A stretch of DNA of 64,000 nucleotides from Bdellovibrio sp. ZAP7. GTDB lineage: Bacteria > Bdellovibrionota > UBA1018 > CAIMNF01. The translations under genes were made by a program, and so were the position numbers. Below are positions 1 through 13,017 of the stretch, in pieces. Position 1 is the stretch's first letter. Each line of letters begins with the position of its first letter. The notes below the pieces were generated by a model that was given only the letters and a program-made list of their open reading frames with translations, was not told where the DNA came from and did no database searches. The stretch spans positions 174,281-238,280 of the forward strand of contig CAMCGZ010000001.1 in assembly GCA_945874535.1 (NCBI GenBank), in the 5' to 3' direction.

Positions 1-1175
1 CGACACTGGTTGCATTTTACTTGCGGGGGATCTGGTACCGCAAACAGCCCAGGCTGTTTGTGTCCATGGGGTTTTTCCTGCTGTTCGCTCTCAACTCCGC
101 ATTCCTCGCCACTGATTTAATCACGTTTTATCTCTCGTATGAGGCGGTGTTCATTCCCATGATCTTCATGGTCGGTGTGTGGGGTGAGAATCAAAAGGCC
201 TCTGCAGTATTCCGCTTCTTTTTGATGAGCTTCGCGGGATCGATCCTGATGTTGGTTGCCATGTTCCAACTCATGTCGATGCACCATGCGGCCACGGGGC
301 AGTGGTCCTCCCACCTCCCGGACATTTTGAAGGTGGTGGCCAATGTTCCAGTCGAGTCCTTGCTTTGGCCTGGTGCGGGATTCCTTCTGGCTTTTGCCAT
401 CAAGGTGCCCTTGGTTCCGTTCCACGGTTGGCTGAAAGAAGTCTATGTAAACGCACCCATGCCGGGGACCATCTGGATGTCTGCCATTCTTTCCAAGCTG
501 GGAGTCGTCGGAGTCATTCGATTCGTCCTTCCGCTCTTCCCGGCTGTCATCAAGGAGTACCAGGGGGCGCTGCTTGCGGTTTCCGCCGTTTCGGTAATCT
601 ATGCAGCACTTCTTGCGATCCGTTCGAATGAGGGGAAGACTCTTCTCGCGTATTCTTCAATCAGTCACCTTGGTTTCGTGATGTTGGGACTTTTTTCCTT
701 GAGCTCCGAGGGGTCCAATGCGGGAGTGTTGCTTTCGGTCGGGCACGCAGTGACCAGCGGGATGTTGTTTTATTTGTTGCACCAAGTTGAAGAGCGTAGC
801 GGGAACCTCGATCTTACCACTTCGAAGGGGCTTGCCACAGCCTACCCGGTGTTGTTCAGCGGATTGTTCATTGCCGTTTTGGCTTCAGTCTCCCTACCCG
901 GGACTCTCAACTTCGGTGGCGAGTTTTTGGTGTTGCTGAATGCCTATCGAGCCAGTGCATTGTGTACGATTCTGGCCGCACTCGGCGTGATTCTCGGTGC
1001 AGTCTACATGCTCCGGTTTTTTCAGAGGCTCGGCTTGGGAAAAACCGGCACCGCGAATCCGGTCGATGTTTTGGTTAAGAAAGATCTGTCATTAGCTGAC
1101 CTCTTGATGGTGGTCCTGCTGGTCGGGATTGTGATTTATGGCGGGATCAATCCCGGAATTTTCATGAAGGGATGA
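1..1175 (+). CDS. nuoM: NADH-quinone oxidoreductase subunit M, 5'-truncated by window
   Basis: Proton-pumping antiporter-like subunit of respiratory complex I in the inner membrane. The reading frame is open to the window edge (the codons before the first possible start at 21 read on as coding), so only about the last 390 residues of a normally 480-510 residue protein are present. Visible hallmarks are many hydrophobic helices, the conserved FHGWLKEVY loop following a lysine-containing helix (FAIKVPLVPFHGW), and the TLLAYSSISHLGFV segment typical of the MrpD/NuoL/M/N family. The next gene, nuoN, starts one base after the stop, as in canonical nuo operons. Subunit M rather than L or N is favoured by order (M before N) and by the ending without the long lateral helix of NuoL. 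Confidence 0.93.
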   Translation, partial: TLVAFYLRGIWYRKQPRLFVSMGFFLLFALNSAFLATDLITFYLSYEAVFIPMIFMVGVWGENQKASAVFRFFLMSFAGSILMLVAMFQLMSMHHAATGQWSSHLPDILKVVANVPVESLLWPGAGFLLAFAIKVPLVPFHGWLKEVYVNAPMPGTIWMSAILSKLGVVGVIRFVLPLFPAVIKEYQGALLAVSAVSVIYAALLAIRSNEGKTLLAYSSISHLGFVMLGLFSLSSEGSNAGVLLSVGHAVTSGMLFYLLHQVEERSGNLDLTTSKGLATAYPVLFSGLFIAVLASVSLPGTLNFGGEFLVLLNAYRASALCTILAALGVILGAVYMLRFFQRLGLGKTGTANPVDVLVKKDLSLADLLMVVLLVGIVIYGGINPGIFMKG

Positions 1176-1176
1176 T

Positions 1177-2643
1177 ATGCACATGAATGAAATCATTCAA
1201 ACACTGATGCCTTGGTTGATACTGGCGGCAGGGATCCTGGTGACCCTGTTGGTGAGTGTGATTCGGGTTGAATCCAAACGGCCGGCCCAATTTTCGGCAC
1301 TTTTGACCCTGGTTCTGACCGGAGTCTCGGCGCTCCAAACGGTTTCTCTTCCCGGCGAGGCGATTTTCTCAGGATCGATCGAGATCTCCTCGTTGACCCG
1401 GATCCTACTGGCACTGTTCAGTCTGATCGGAGTCCTTTTTGTCGTCGGTGCAGACCGCTATCTGAGTAAAGAAAAAATCCATCTTTCCGATTACTATCAC
1501 CTTCTCCTCATCATGATTCTCGGAGCTGGAATCATGGTAGCGGCAAAAGACCTGGTGGTTCTTTTCATCGCACTGGAAGTCATGTCGCTCCCGGCCTACA
1601 CACTCGCGGGTTTCAGGCGGAATGACTCCAGATCCAACGAGGCAGCGATCAAGTACTTCGTTTTAGGAGGTGCCGTAGGAGCCGTGTTTCTGCTGGGTTC
1701 GGCATTCTTGTTCGGGGCAACAGGATCCACGCAGTTTCCTGCGATTTATTCTTGGTCGCGCCAGTCTGTGACAGGCTCCAATCTCCTGTTTGCAGCTGGT
1801 CATTTTCTGGTCATCGTTGCTTTTTTGTTCAAGGTCGCTGCAGCGCCCTTTCACTTCTGGAAGCCTGATGTTTATGAAGGTGCCCCGACTCCGGTAACCG
1901 GCCTCATGTCGACGCTGGTCGCGGTGGCATCATTCGTCACTTTGGTTCGACTGATTCATCTTCCGGCCTTAGACTCGACAGGCTGGGAGGTTTACGCTGC
2001 TTCTATCAAAACGACGATCCGCGTTCTCGCCGTTGCCAGTTTGGTGGTCGGCTCGCTTGTCATCATCACGCAGAAAAACTTAAAACGACTGTTTGCCTAT
2101 TCATCGATCTCGCAATCGGGCTACCTGATGCTGGGGGTTTTAGCCAGTCTGCAGCCCGGGCACGGAATTGCTCCGGTTCTGATTTATCTCTTCGGATATG
2201 TCTTTGCCGCTGTCGGTCTTTTTGTCCTGTTGAGCCAGTCCGAGCCACGCGGCGACACAGGTGTCGAGCTTGTGGATTTGACCGGACTGGTGCGAAGGTC
2301 GCCTCTTCGAACGGCTCTTTGGTCAGTGCTCCTGTTTTCGATGGCTGGGATGCCTTTCACGGTGGGATTCTTCACTAAGTATTTCATTTTCATTTCTTCG
2401 GTCGGGTCCGGGGAAACGCCTTTGGTTGTTCTGGCCGCAATGTGTGCGGTGGTGAGTGCATACGCCTATCTCAGACCGATCGGACTGATGGTGATGCGTG
2501 ATGCTGATCCCGGAGCGGCACAGTGGGGTGGCGGATTTTGGAGTCAATTAGTTGTCGTCGTTTCCGTCATTCTAGTGGTCTTTCTAGGATTGATGCCGAA
2601 TGCCATGATACAATACCTGAAAGGGATCCCGCTGATCCATTAA
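1177..2643 (+). CDS. nuoN: NADH-quinone oxidoreductase subunit N
   Basis: Last membrane antiporter-like subunit of complex I; couples ubiquinone reduction to proton translocation. The 488-residue product has about 14 hydrophobic segments, the KVAAAPFHFWKPDVYEGAP signature (membrane lysine followed by the FHFW.PDVYEGAP loop specific to NuoN) and LFAYSSISQSGYLMLG. The length matches the family. It begins one base after the nuoM stop, with AGGG six bases upstream of ATG 1177; an in-frame ATG at 1183 is an alternative start. It closes the nuo operon: the next gene, 6 bp downstream, is an unrelated TPR protein that may be co-transcribed. Confidence 0.94.
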   Translation: MHMNEIIQTLMPWLILAAGILVTLLVSVIRVESKRPAQFSALLTLVLTGVSALQTVSLPGEAIFSGSIEISSLTRILLALFSLIGVLFVVGADRYLSKEKIHLSDYYHLLLIMILGAGIMVAAKDLVVLFIALEVMSLPAYTLAGFRRNDSRSNEAAIKYFVLGGAVGAVFLLGSAFLFGATGSTQFPAIYSWSRQSVTGSNLLFAAGHFLVIVAFLFKVAAAPFHFWKPDVYEGAPTPVTGLMSTLVAVASFVTLVRLIHLPALDSTGWEVYAASIKTTIRVLAVASLVVGSLVIITQKNLKRLFAYSSISQSGYLMLGVLASLQPGHGIAPVLIYLFGYVFAAVGLFVLLSQSEPRGDTGVELVDLTGLVRRSPLRTALWSVLLFSMAGMPFTVGFFTKYFIFISSVGSGETPLVVLAAMCAVVSAYAYLRPIGLMVMRDADPGAAQWGGGFWSQLVVVVSVILVVFLGLMPNAMIQYLKGIPLIH

Positions 2644-2649
2644 GGAAGA

Positions 2650-6339
<3,690 letters not shown>

Positions 6340-6342
6340 GAC

Positions 6343-6687
6343 TCACTCTACCTTGCGGTTGAGGAGCAGGCCTTTGGTATTGCCCGCAGAGGGCTGGTAG
6401 CGGGTGGTGAGGCCGGCTGGAGGTTCTCGGTCTTTTTTGTTTTCATGAAACTCGCGGACGACTTCGGTCATCCCGCTTTGTTCCACGGGGACTACGACCC
6501 GAAGGCCGGGTTTGGCCTCGGTCTCAGCAGGAGCGTCCGACTTGCCCTCGGATTCCGTATCGTCCGTTCCCCCGGGGGGGCCCTCATCAGCCACCCCACT
6601 CCCCTGGCTGGAGCCAGGGTCGTTTTCCATCGAGCGGGGCTCGGGAACGACGCGAAGCAGGGGGGTGGAGTTTACCTTTGGGATCAA
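6343..6687 (-). CDS. Hypothetical disordered protein
   Basis: 114 residues, low complexity and rich in Pro, Glu, Asp, Ser and Gly, with no recognised domain. It starts at TTG 6687, preceded by GAGG seven bases upstream on the minus strand, a good ribosome binding site. It ends three bases from the stop of the TPR gene, in the tight tail-to-tail style of this genome. It is divergent from the serine-palmitoyltransferase-like gene, sharing a 114-bp intergenic region. No signal peptide or membrane segment is visible. A competing plus-strand frame looks less protein-like. It could be a spurious frame; the evidence is the ribosome binding site and gene spacing only. Confidence 0.5.
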   Translation of the reverse strand: MIPKVNSTPLLRVVPEPRSMENDPGSSQGSGVADEGPPGGTDDTESEGKSDAPAETEAKPGLRVVVPVEQSGMTEVVREFHENKKDREPPAGLTTRYQPSAGNTKGLLLNRKVE

Positions 6688-6747
6688 GCGCTTACCTCAA
6701 CCTTAGTTTACCACATCCGTCAAGTAATGCAACGTCCCAAAAATGAC

Positions 6748-6776
6748 TTGCGGAGTGGCCCCCAAAAGGGTATAAC
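6748..6776 (+). promoter_or_regulatory. Sigma-70-type promoter for the spt-ruvCAB operon
   Basis: TTGCGG (6748-6753) is separated by exactly 17 bp from TATAAC (6771-6776). This predicts transcription starting near 6783, about 20 bases before the ATG at 6802, with the ribosome binding site GAAGGGA at 6788-6794. The match is by eye only. Confidence 0.6.
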
Positions 6777-6801
6777 CGCCTAAATTTGAAGGGATATTTT
6801 T

Positions 6802-8067
6802 ATGAGCACCGGTGGTGATTTGTTCTCCAAATGTTACAAGTTCGAAGACGCCAAGAAGCTTCAGGCCATGGGACTCTATCCCTATTTCAGACCGATTACC
6901 GCCTCCACCGGCAACAACGTGGTCACCGCTGGCAAGCGCCAGGTCATGATCGGATCCAACAACTATCTGGGACTCACCCATGACCGACGGGTGATGGAAG
7001 CCGCCCAGGATGCGATCGATAAGTATGGCACGGGATGCACCGGCTCCCGCTTTTTGAACGGGAATCTCGATTTGCACGAACTGCTTGAAGCCCGTCTGGC
7101 CACTTTTGTCGGAAAAGAAGCCGCGCTTTGTTTCTCCACTGGTTTTTTTGTAAACCAGGGAACCCTCGGCGCGCTCGTCGGACGAGCTGATGTTATTTAC
7201 AGTGACCGCGAAAACCACGCCTCCATTGTAGAGGGAACCCGGGTTGCCCTCGGTGATACGATTCGTTTCAAACACAACGATCTCGAAGATCTTGAGCGCG
7301 TTCTGAAGAACACCCGTGAAAAATACGATGGTGCACTCATCATTGCGGACGGGGTTTTCTCCATGTCCGGAGATATTCTGAATCTTCCTGGAATGATTGA
7401 TCTGGGCAAGAAATACAACTGCAAGATTTACGTGGACGATGCCCACTCCCTCGGGGTTCTCGGGCCGCGGGGCGAGGGGACTGGTCACCATTTTGGAATG
7501 CATCAGGAGATCGACCTGGTCATGGGAACCTTTTCGAAGTCCTTTGCATCGATCGGTGGTTTCATTGCGGGAACCAGTGATGTAGTCCACTACATCAAGC
7601 ACAAGGCCCGGCCGTTCATGTTCTCGGCAGCCATGTCACCCGCCTCGACTGCAACGGTATTGAAGTGCCTCGACATCATGGAGACCGAACCCGAACATCT
7701 GCGGAACCTGACCGATAATGCCGCGTATATGAGCAAAAACCTGAGGTCCATGGGCTTCAACACCTTGAACAGCAGGACTCCGATCATTCCACTTTTGATC
7801 GGTGACGACGCCACCGCTTTCGCCATGACCCAAAAGCTTTGCGAAGAAGGGGTGTTCGTCACACCGGTTGTCCGTCCGGCTGTTCCCGAAGGGTGTTCGC
7901 TGATCCGGACCAGCTACATGGCCTCACACACCAGGGAAGACCTGGATTACGCCCTCGAGCATCTGGAAAAGGTCGGACGCGAGTTCGGTGTCCTCGGGAG
8001 TGCAGAGGCCACCGAGCGCCTCAATCGGATTGCTCTCGAAAACTTCGGGGCCCATTCCATTCAATGA
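6802..8067 (+). CDS. spt: Alpha-oxoamine synthase, probable serine palmitoyltransferase
   Basis: PLP-dependent fold-type I enzyme of the family containing BioF, KBL, HemA and bacterial serine palmitoyltransferase (SPT). Visible marks are GSNNYLGLTHD near the N-terminus, YGTGCTGSRFLNG, the cofactor-stacking histidine in DRENHASIVEG, the aspartate in YVDDAHSLG and the Schiff-base lysine in GTFSKSFASIGGF. The 421-residue length and the start with YPYFRPI...STG resemble, from memory, SPTs of Bdellovibrio/Bacteriovorax and Sphingobacterium rather than the shorter KBL or BioF. SPT would condense L-serine with palmitoyl-CoA, the first step of sphingolipid synthesis. No bio or tdh neighbour supports the alternatives, but no other sphingolipid gene is nearby either. 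It overlaps ruvC by ATGA. Confidence 0.8.
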   Translation: MSTGGDLFSKCYKFEDAKKLQAMGLYPYFRPITASTGNNVVTAGKRQVMIGSNNYLGLTHDRRVMEAAQDAIDKYGTGCTGSRFLNGNLDLHELLEARLATFVGKEAALCFSTGFFVNQGTLGALVGRADVIYSDRENHASIVEGTRVALGDTIRFKHNDLEDLERVLKNTREKYDGALIIADGVFSMSGDILNLPGMIDLGKKYNCKIYVDDAHSLGVLGPRGEGTGHHFGMHQEIDLVMGTFSKSFASIGGFIAGTSDVVHYIKHKARPFMFSAAMSPASTATVLKCLDIMETEPEHLRNLTDNAAYMSKNLRSMGFNTLNSRTPIIPLLIGDDATAFAMTQKLCEEGVFVTPVVRPAVPEGCSLIRTSYMASHTREDLDYALEHLEKVGREFGVLGSAEATERLNRIALENFGAHSIQ

Positions 8068-8636
8068 TCATTCTCGGGGTGGATCCGGGATCCCGCCTCC
8101 TCGGATACGGGTTGATCGAGAAATCGGGAAACTCCGTACGGGTGGTCGATCACGGAACCCTGCGCTTGTTTCATAAAGAATACCGGGACGTACCTGTGGA
8201 TGAGACCACTCCGTCCCGATTGAAGGAAATTCATACCGGTTTATCCGAGCTGATTCTGAAGCACCACCCGACTGTCATGGCGGTCGAGAAGGTGTTCTTC
8301 TCCAAGAACGCGGTTTCGGCACTGAAGCTCGGGCAGGCGCGGGGGGTGGTTCTCCTCACGGGGGCACTCCATGATCTCGAAATTCATGAGTATGCGGCCA
8401 CCGAAGTGAAGAGCCGGATCACCGGCCACGGACGAGCAGACAAAGAGCAGGTGGCCAAGATGCTCCGGATTCTTCTTGGCGGACAGGAGTTCGAAACGGC
8501 AGACGCCTCGGATGCACTTGCGCTAGCGTTGGCCCATGCGCTGGTCGGACAATCGAAGACGGGGGGGCGATCCCGAAACTCCCTAAAATCTCTCGCTGAA
8601 TCGGCACTCAACAAGGGCCGGACACTCAAGCGTTGA
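8064..8636 (+). CDS. ruvC: Crossover junction endodeoxyribonuclease RuvC
   Basis: Holliday-junction resolvase that works with RuvAB in the cytoplasm. The start at ATG 8064 overlaps the upstream TGA (ATGA) and gives 190 residues, close to the usual 170-180; a longer upstream extension of the frame lies inside the spt gene and is rejected. Catalytic acidic residues are visible in ILGVDPG near the N-terminus, MAVEKVFF in the middle and DASDALALALAH near the C-terminus, all conserved in the RNase H-like fold. It is followed by ruvA and ruvB, so the resolvase complex is encoded in one unit. Confidence 0.95.
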   Translation: MIILGVDPGSRLLGYGLIEKSGNSVRVVDHGTLRLFHKEYRDVPVDETTPSRLKEIHTGLSELILKHHPTVMAVEKVFFSKNAVSALKLGQARGVVLLTGALHDLEIHEYAATEVKSRITGHGRADKEQVAKMLRILLGGQEFETADASDALALALAHALVGQSKTGGRSRNSLKSLAESALNKGRTLKR

Positions 8637-8667
8637 AAAGGCCGACGATTCAAGACATGATGAACGC

Positions 8668-9333
8668 ATGTTGGCGTATCTGAACGGCGTCGTCAAAGAA
8701 CGGCAGAACGGCGAGATGATTCTCGTGACGGGAAGTGAATCCGCGGGACAGGTCGGTTACCTGGTGAAGACCCCCGATCACCCTCGCTACGATGTCCTGA
8801 TTCCCGGACAACGGGCTGAGATCTATCTTTACACCCATGTTCGTGAGGATGCTTTCGATCTTTACGGATTCCAGTATCCGGGTGAAAAAAATTTTTTCAC
8901 GACTCTTTTACAGGTCTCGGGTGTGGGTCCGAAAATGGCCCTGGCGCTGCTCTCGCATGCTGACGATCTTTCATTGGCGGCAATGATTCTTGACGAGGAC
9001 AAAGCGGCGCTCACGGGCATCTCCGGAGTGGGGAAGAAAACCGCTGAGCGGATGGTACTCGAGCTGAAAGATGTGATTGTAAAAAAAATCGAGGCGGGAA
9101 TTCTCCGTCGTTCATTGGGTGGCTCGGCCCCAGCTCGCGCTACGTCGGCCCATTCAGTTTCCGGCGATCGGAGCAATCCGGTATTCATCGATGCTTATCT
9201 GGCCCTACAGGGGCTCGGGTACAAAGAGGTTCAGGCCAAACAAATGGTGGAACACGCTTTTTCGGTATTGGGGCGTCCTGAGCGGGTGGAAGAAGTACTC
9301 AAGGTCGCACTCAAGGGAGGTCTTGGCGCATGA
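8668..9333 (+). CDS. ruvA: Holliday junction DNA helicase subunit RuvA
   Basis: Tetrameric junction-binding protein that loads RuvB. The 221 residues show the N-terminal OB fold (MLAYLNGVV...), two helix-hairpin-helix motifs ([16 protein letters not shown] and [19 protein letters not shown]) and a C-terminal three-helix RuvB-binding domain after a variable Ser/Ala linker. It lies 31 bp after ruvC without a strong ribosome binding site and overlaps ruvB by ATGA. Confidence 0.95.
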   Translation: MLAYLNGVVKERQNGEMILVTGSESAGQVGYLVKTPDHPRYDVLIPGQRAEIYLYTHVREDAFDLYGFQYPGEKNFFTTLLQVSGVGPKMALALLSHADDLSLAAMILDEDKAALTGISGVGKKTAERMVLELKDVIVKKIEAGILRRSLGGSAPARATSAHSVSGDRSNPVFIDAYLALQGLGYKEVQAKQMVEHAFSVLGRPERVEEVLKVALKGGLGA

Positions 9334-10352
9334 ATGATCGTGATGTCGATCCTGCTGTGCGGTCCGAGGGAGGCGAGCTCCAGATCGAACAATCCCTTCG
9401 CCCCCAGGTGCTCGAGGAATACATCGGACAAGATTCGGTCCGCGAAAAAATCTCTTTATTCATTGAAGCGGCACGACAGCGTGGTGATGCCCTCGACCAT
9501 GTTTTGCTCGCGGGGCCACCCGGTCTCGGAAAAACGACCCTCGCACAGATTGTGGCGCGGGAAATGGGAACACAGATTCACATTGCGACGGGTCCCACCA
9601 TTGAAAAGAAGGGCGATCTCGCGGCCGTCCTGACCAATCTCGCGCCCGGAGATGTGTTGTTCATAGACGAGATCCACCGCTTGCAAAAATCGATCGAAGA
9701 GGTGCTGTACGGAGCGATGGAGGATTACAAGCTCGACCTGATTGTCGGTCAGGGTCCGAGCGCCCGAACCATCCGGATCGATCTGCCCCGCTTCACTTTG
9801 GTCGGAGCCACAACGCGAACCGGGCTACTTTCGAGTCCTCTTCGGGGTCGTTTCGGAGTCGAGCTCCGTCTTGATTTTTATTCGGCGGGCGAGCTTGCTA
9901 AGATCGTCTCCAGATCGGCGCGACTGTTGAGTGTCAGCATTGAGGAAGCGGGTGCCCTTGAAATTGCCAGACGCGCCCGGGGAACTCCTCGCATTGCGAA
10001 TCGGCTGGTCCGGCGTGTTCGCGATTTCGCACAGGTGAAGTTCAAGTCGGTGACCGGCTTCAGTATCGATAAAAAAACAGCGGGCGAGGCGTTGAGCTTG
10101 TTTGAAATCGATGACCAGGGACTCGATTCGATGGACCGTAAGCTCTTGACCGCCATGATCGAAAAATTCGATGGGGGTCCTGTTGGAATCGAAACACTCT
10201 CTAGCGTGTTATCTGAAGAGCGCGACACGATCGAAGATGTTTACGAGCCCTATCTCGTCCAACAGGGGTTCATTCAAAGAACCCCGCGCGGCAGGGTTGC
10301 GACTCCTCAGGCTTTTTCCCATCTCGGGTTTCCGGCCAAGACATTGTTTTAA
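9330..10352 (+). CDS. ruvB: Holliday junction branch-migration ATPase RuvB
   Basis: AAA+ hexameric motor that drives branch migration with RuvA. The 340-residue product has Walker [10 protein letters not shown], Walker [10 protein letters not shown], sensor 1 in [19 protein letters not shown] with the arginine finger region, and a C-terminal winged helix ([19 protein letters not shown]). Length and all motifs are canonical. Its start overlaps the end of ruvA (ATGA). Confidence 0.97.
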   Translation: MNDRDVDPAVRSEGGELQIEQSLRPQVLEEYIGQDSVREKISLFIEAARQRGDALDHVLLAGPPGLGKTTLAQIVAREMGTQIHIATGPTIEKKGDLAAVLTNLAPGDVLFIDEIHRLQKSIEEVLYGAMEDYKLDLIVGQGPSARTIRIDLPRFTLVGATTRTGLLSSPLRGRFGVELRLDFYSAGELAKIVSRSARLLSVSIEEAGALEIARRARGTPRIANRLVRRVRDFAQVKFKSVTGFSIDKKTAGEALSLFEIDDQGLDSMDRKLLTAMIEKFDGGPVGIETLSSVLSEERDTIEDVYEPYLVQQGFIQRTPRGRVATPQAFSHLGFPAKTLF

Positions 10353-10385
10353 AAAAACAGCCCGGTGAAGATCCTCCACCGGGCT
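10351..10385 (-). terminator. Rho-independent terminator of the RAMA-like gene
   Basis: A perfect 9-bp stem AGCCCGGTG/CACCGGGCT (10359-10367 with 10377-10385) has a 9-base loop. Read on the minus strand it is followed by a run of seven T residues, so it best terminates the minus-strand gene at 10410-10706. On the plus strand, after ruvB, there is no T tract. Confidence 0.75.
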
Positions 10386-10409
10386 TGAAAAAATCAGATA
10401 TACCGACAC

Positions 10410-10706
10410 TCAGGCTGCGTACTGGTCTTCTTCTCCTGCGTGCCACAATTGGTAGAGGGTCTCATTCTTCATGTTCCTGAACCAGCGCGAGGCATGTTCC
10501 GGCGGCTCGCTGCCTAGGCATTGAGTTGCAAATGCATGGACCGTGGTGGTGCCTTCGGGGGTTTTGATTTTGAATTCACCATTGGGCTGCTTCTGAACGA
10601 CGGCGGTCATCGCCGGATTGCTCACGAAATAAATGGTCTCTCCATCTTTCAGGTAGCCATCGTGAACCAGTTTCGTCAGATCGAATTTGCCCTTTTTCTT
10701 GCTCAT
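10410..10706 (-). CDS. Small RAMA-domain-like protein
   Basis: 98 residues: a basic N-terminus (MSKKKGKFD), then a pattern resembling the RAMA module (restriction enzyme adenine methylase associated): LVHDGYLKDGETIYF, an Ala-Val strand followed by NGEFKI, a short TPEGTT stretch, and a Trp-containing C-terminal helix. RAMA modules are thought to bind modified DNA or chromatin-like substrates; here the module stands alone. GAGGAG precedes the ATG with good spacing, and a strong terminator follows. It is divergent from the beta-helix lipoprotein gene. No methyltransferase is nearby. The family assignment is by pattern only. Confidence 0.6.
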   Translation of the reverse strand: MSKKKGKFDLTKLVHDGYLKDGETIYFVSNPAMTAVVQKQPNGEFKIKTPEGTTTVHAFATQCLGSEPPEHASRWFRNMKNETLYQLWHAGEEDQYAA

Positions 10707-10844
10707 TTCTTATTCTCCTCGGGAGGTTTTGGTGCAATGTCTACCTTCCGTATCGGCAGCCCCCGAAATCGACTTGAGTGCAGCCAGGGGCGGAATATTT
10801 TTGACGTTACAGGTTTGGTTCTGGGATGACGAAATGGGTGACAG

Positions 10845-11825
10845 ATGAAGCTTGTTCGATTGTTGCCGGTAATTCTGTTGATAGCCTCGTGCTCAACCCG
10901 CATTCTCAGCCGAAGCCCCGCGACTTCAGACGCACCCGTCACGACTGTGGAGCAGTTCAAGGCGCGACTCGCGGGTGCCAAGGAGGCGGAAGTCATTCTG
11001 ATTGGCGAGGGGGCCCGATTGGATCTGACCGCTGAGCCGACGATCCGAGTCACCGTGCCAGTGGTGATCAAGGGGATCAGGGCGTCCGATGGTACGACCC
11101 CCAGTCTGGTTCACCGGGGCAAGCCTTTTCCAATGCTGATGATCGGGGCACCGGAAGTCCGGATCGAAGATTTGAAATTCGAGGGTGTTGAAACCGACTC
11201 AAAAAAAGACGAAATCATCTCGCTCAATCGTCGCGGAATCAAAGGTGTATACGAGTTTCCGGTCCCCCGGGGTATCGAAATCGTCGCGCGCGGGGTGTTC
11301 ATCTCGGGATGTGAATGGAGCGGGTTCTCGCATGCGGCGGTTTTTTTGCGTGGCAATTCTTCGGTATATATCGAGAAAAGTCACTTCCACCACAATCAAC
11401 GCTGGGGACTGGGATACGGGGTGGCTCTGCATGAGCAGGCCCAGGCGCGCATCACTGCAAGTCGTTTCAACTGGAACCGGCACTCGATCGCGGCAAGTGG
11501 CCTGCCTGGGCAGGCTTATGAAGCCGATCACAATTGGTTCGGTCCCAATCACAATGATACGCCACTCGACATGCATGGCGGGAAAGACCGGGGAGATGGA
11601 ACTGAAGTTGCCGGGCGCCGGGTTCATATCCACCACAATAAAATCCTATCCACCGCTGTTCCGATTTTCATACATCGGGGGATTCCACAGGATGAAGTCA
11701 GGATTGAATACAATCAGCTGGCCCATGCGAGCGAGAAGACAGCTATCGGATACTACAATGGGGTGACCACCAAGTCAGTTCGCGGAAAATTCGTATTCGA
11801 ACGGAACGAGTTCGGAGCGGATTGA
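10845..11825 (+). CDS. Lipoprotein with right-handed parallel beta-helix
   Basis: 326 residues. The N-terminus has a lipobox-like end (LLIASCS, cysteine about residue 16), so it is probably lipid-anchored. The body has repeating short beta turns with Asn/His/Gly, such as VRIEDLKFEG, VFISGCEWSGF, SVYIEKSHFHHN, ARITASRFNWN, VHIHHNKI and VRIEYNQLAH, the pattern of pectate-lyase/NosD-type right-handed beta-helices (each rung about 22-25 residues). The DHNWFGPNHNDTPLDMHGGKD region resembles polysaccharide lyase family 1 loops, so it may bind or cleave a carbohydrate. No catalytic set can be confirmed. GGTGA lies four bases before the ATG. Confidence 0.7.
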   Translation: MKLVRLLPVILLIASCSTRILSRSPATSDAPVTTVEQFKARLAGAKEAEVILIGEGARLDLTAEPTIRVTVPVVIKGIRASDGTTPSLVHRGKPFPMLMIGAPEVRIEDLKFEGVETDSKKDEIISLNRRGIKGVYEFPVPRGIEIVARGVFISGCEWSGFSHAAVFLRGNSSVYIEKSHFHHNQRWGLGYGVALHEQAQARITASRFNWNRHSIAASGLPGQAYEADHNWFGPNHNDTPLDMHGGKDRGDGTEVAGRRVHIHHNKILSTAVPIFIHRGIPQDEVRIEYNQLAHASEKTAIGYYNGVTTKSVRGKFVFERNEFGAD

Positions 11826-11829
11826 AAAA

Positions 11830-11907
<78 letters not shown>

Positions 11908-11939
11908 AACCAAGGCGGACAATCAGGGGTGGCTCTTGA

Positions 11940-12902
11940 TTAAAAAGAGCCCTGCAGCGGCCGAAATCCCCGAAAAAGGGCGCTAACCGCGGCCAAGGAA
12001 GCATCCATCGGAGCACGGATTTCGTCAAGAGTTTTGACCTCGTAGTTGTCCGTGCTCGAGAAGATCGAGTGGACCAATTCCGCATGAAGTTCGTGTCCCG
12101 CCTTGTGCAGCGTGACATTCCCGACAATGGGAATCGGAGCCAAGGCGAAGTCACCGATGGCATCCAAAACTTTGTGTCGAACAAACTCGTCCGGATAGCG
12201 AAGCCCGCCGGGGTTCACCACGGAAGACTCGTCGAGGACGATCGCGTTGTCGTAAGAGCCACCTTGAATCAAGCCCTTGGCCTGAAGGGCGGAAACGTCT
12301 TTCAAGAACCCGAAGGTGCGAGCGCGTGCAATTTCACGATGGTCACTCCGGCCGACGGTGAAAGACAGCTCCTGGGTGCGAATCACGGGATGATTCCACT
12401 CGATCCGTGCGTGGATGGAAAGTGCGTTCGCAGGCTCGATCAAGGCGATTTTGTCACCCTTTCTCACTTCAATCCGCTTTTTCAGGACTGCGACCTTCTT
12501 GGCGACGGACTGATCAAAAAAACCGGCAGCTTGAATGGCATCACAAAATGGACCTGCGGAGCCGTCCATGATCGGAACTTCGGGGCCGTCCACTTCCACC
12601 AATGCGTTGTCGACACCCATCAGGCGGAAGGCGGAAAGCAAGTGTTCAACCGTTGAAATCCGAGCTTCGCCACGACCCAGGGTGGTCGCCAAAACGGTCT
12701 GGGTAACGAATTCAAAAGATGCGGGGATGGCAACCGGCTGGGACAGGTCTTTGCGGACAAAAAGGATTCCGGTGTTGGGAAGCGCGGGCTTGAGGGTCAG
12801 GCTCGCAGCCTTCCCTGAATGGAGTCCAACACCCTCGATCCGGATTTCTCGACGGATCGTGACTTGGTGAGGGGTTTTGTGTTCAATGTGCGTCTTGTTC
12901 AT
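11940..12902 (-). CDS. lpxC: UDP-3-O-acyl-N-acetylglucosamine deacetylase
   Basis: Zinc amidase of the committed step of lipid A synthesis, indicating an LPS-bearing outer membrane. The protein shows GVGLHSGK near the N-terminus, the zinc histidine in STVEHLLSA, HKVLDAIGD with the second histidine and zinc aspartate, and HKAGHELH near the C-terminus containing the general acid histidine. The start at ATG 12902 gives 320 residues and places GVGLHSG about 23 residues in, as in other LpxC; an upstream in-frame ATG at 12947 would add 15 hydrophobic/basic residues. Neither start has a strong ribosome binding site. It is divergent from the truC-like gene. Confidence 0.95.
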   Translation of the reverse strand: MNKTHIEHKTPHQVTIRREIRIEGVGLHSGKAASLTLKPALPNTGILFVRKDLSQPVAIPASFEFVTQTVLATTLGRGEARISTVEHLLSAFRLMGVDNALVEVDGPEVPIMDGSAGPFCDAIQAAGFFDQSVAKKVAVLKKRIEVRKGDKIALIEPANALSIHARIEWNHPVIRTQELSFTVGRSDHREIARARTFGFLKDVSALQAKGLIQGGSYDNAIVLDESSVVNPGGLRYPDEFVRHKVLDAIGDFALAPIPIVGNVTLHKAGHELHAELVHSIFSSTDNYEVKTLDEIRAPMDASLAAVSALFRGFRPLQGSF

Positions 12903-13017
12903 GGACAATTTGACTCTCAACACGGGAAGAAGCAATACGCGTGCCATGTGCGACGCATCCAGCCCTTAAAAAACCCCAACCCTTTCGAGACCTTGTGAGG
13001 GCTTCGGTGGCTGAATT

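Noticed and set aside
7839..8063. Upstream extension of ruvC
   Set aside because: It lies inside spt in another frame; ATG 8064 fits the ATGA overlap and family length.
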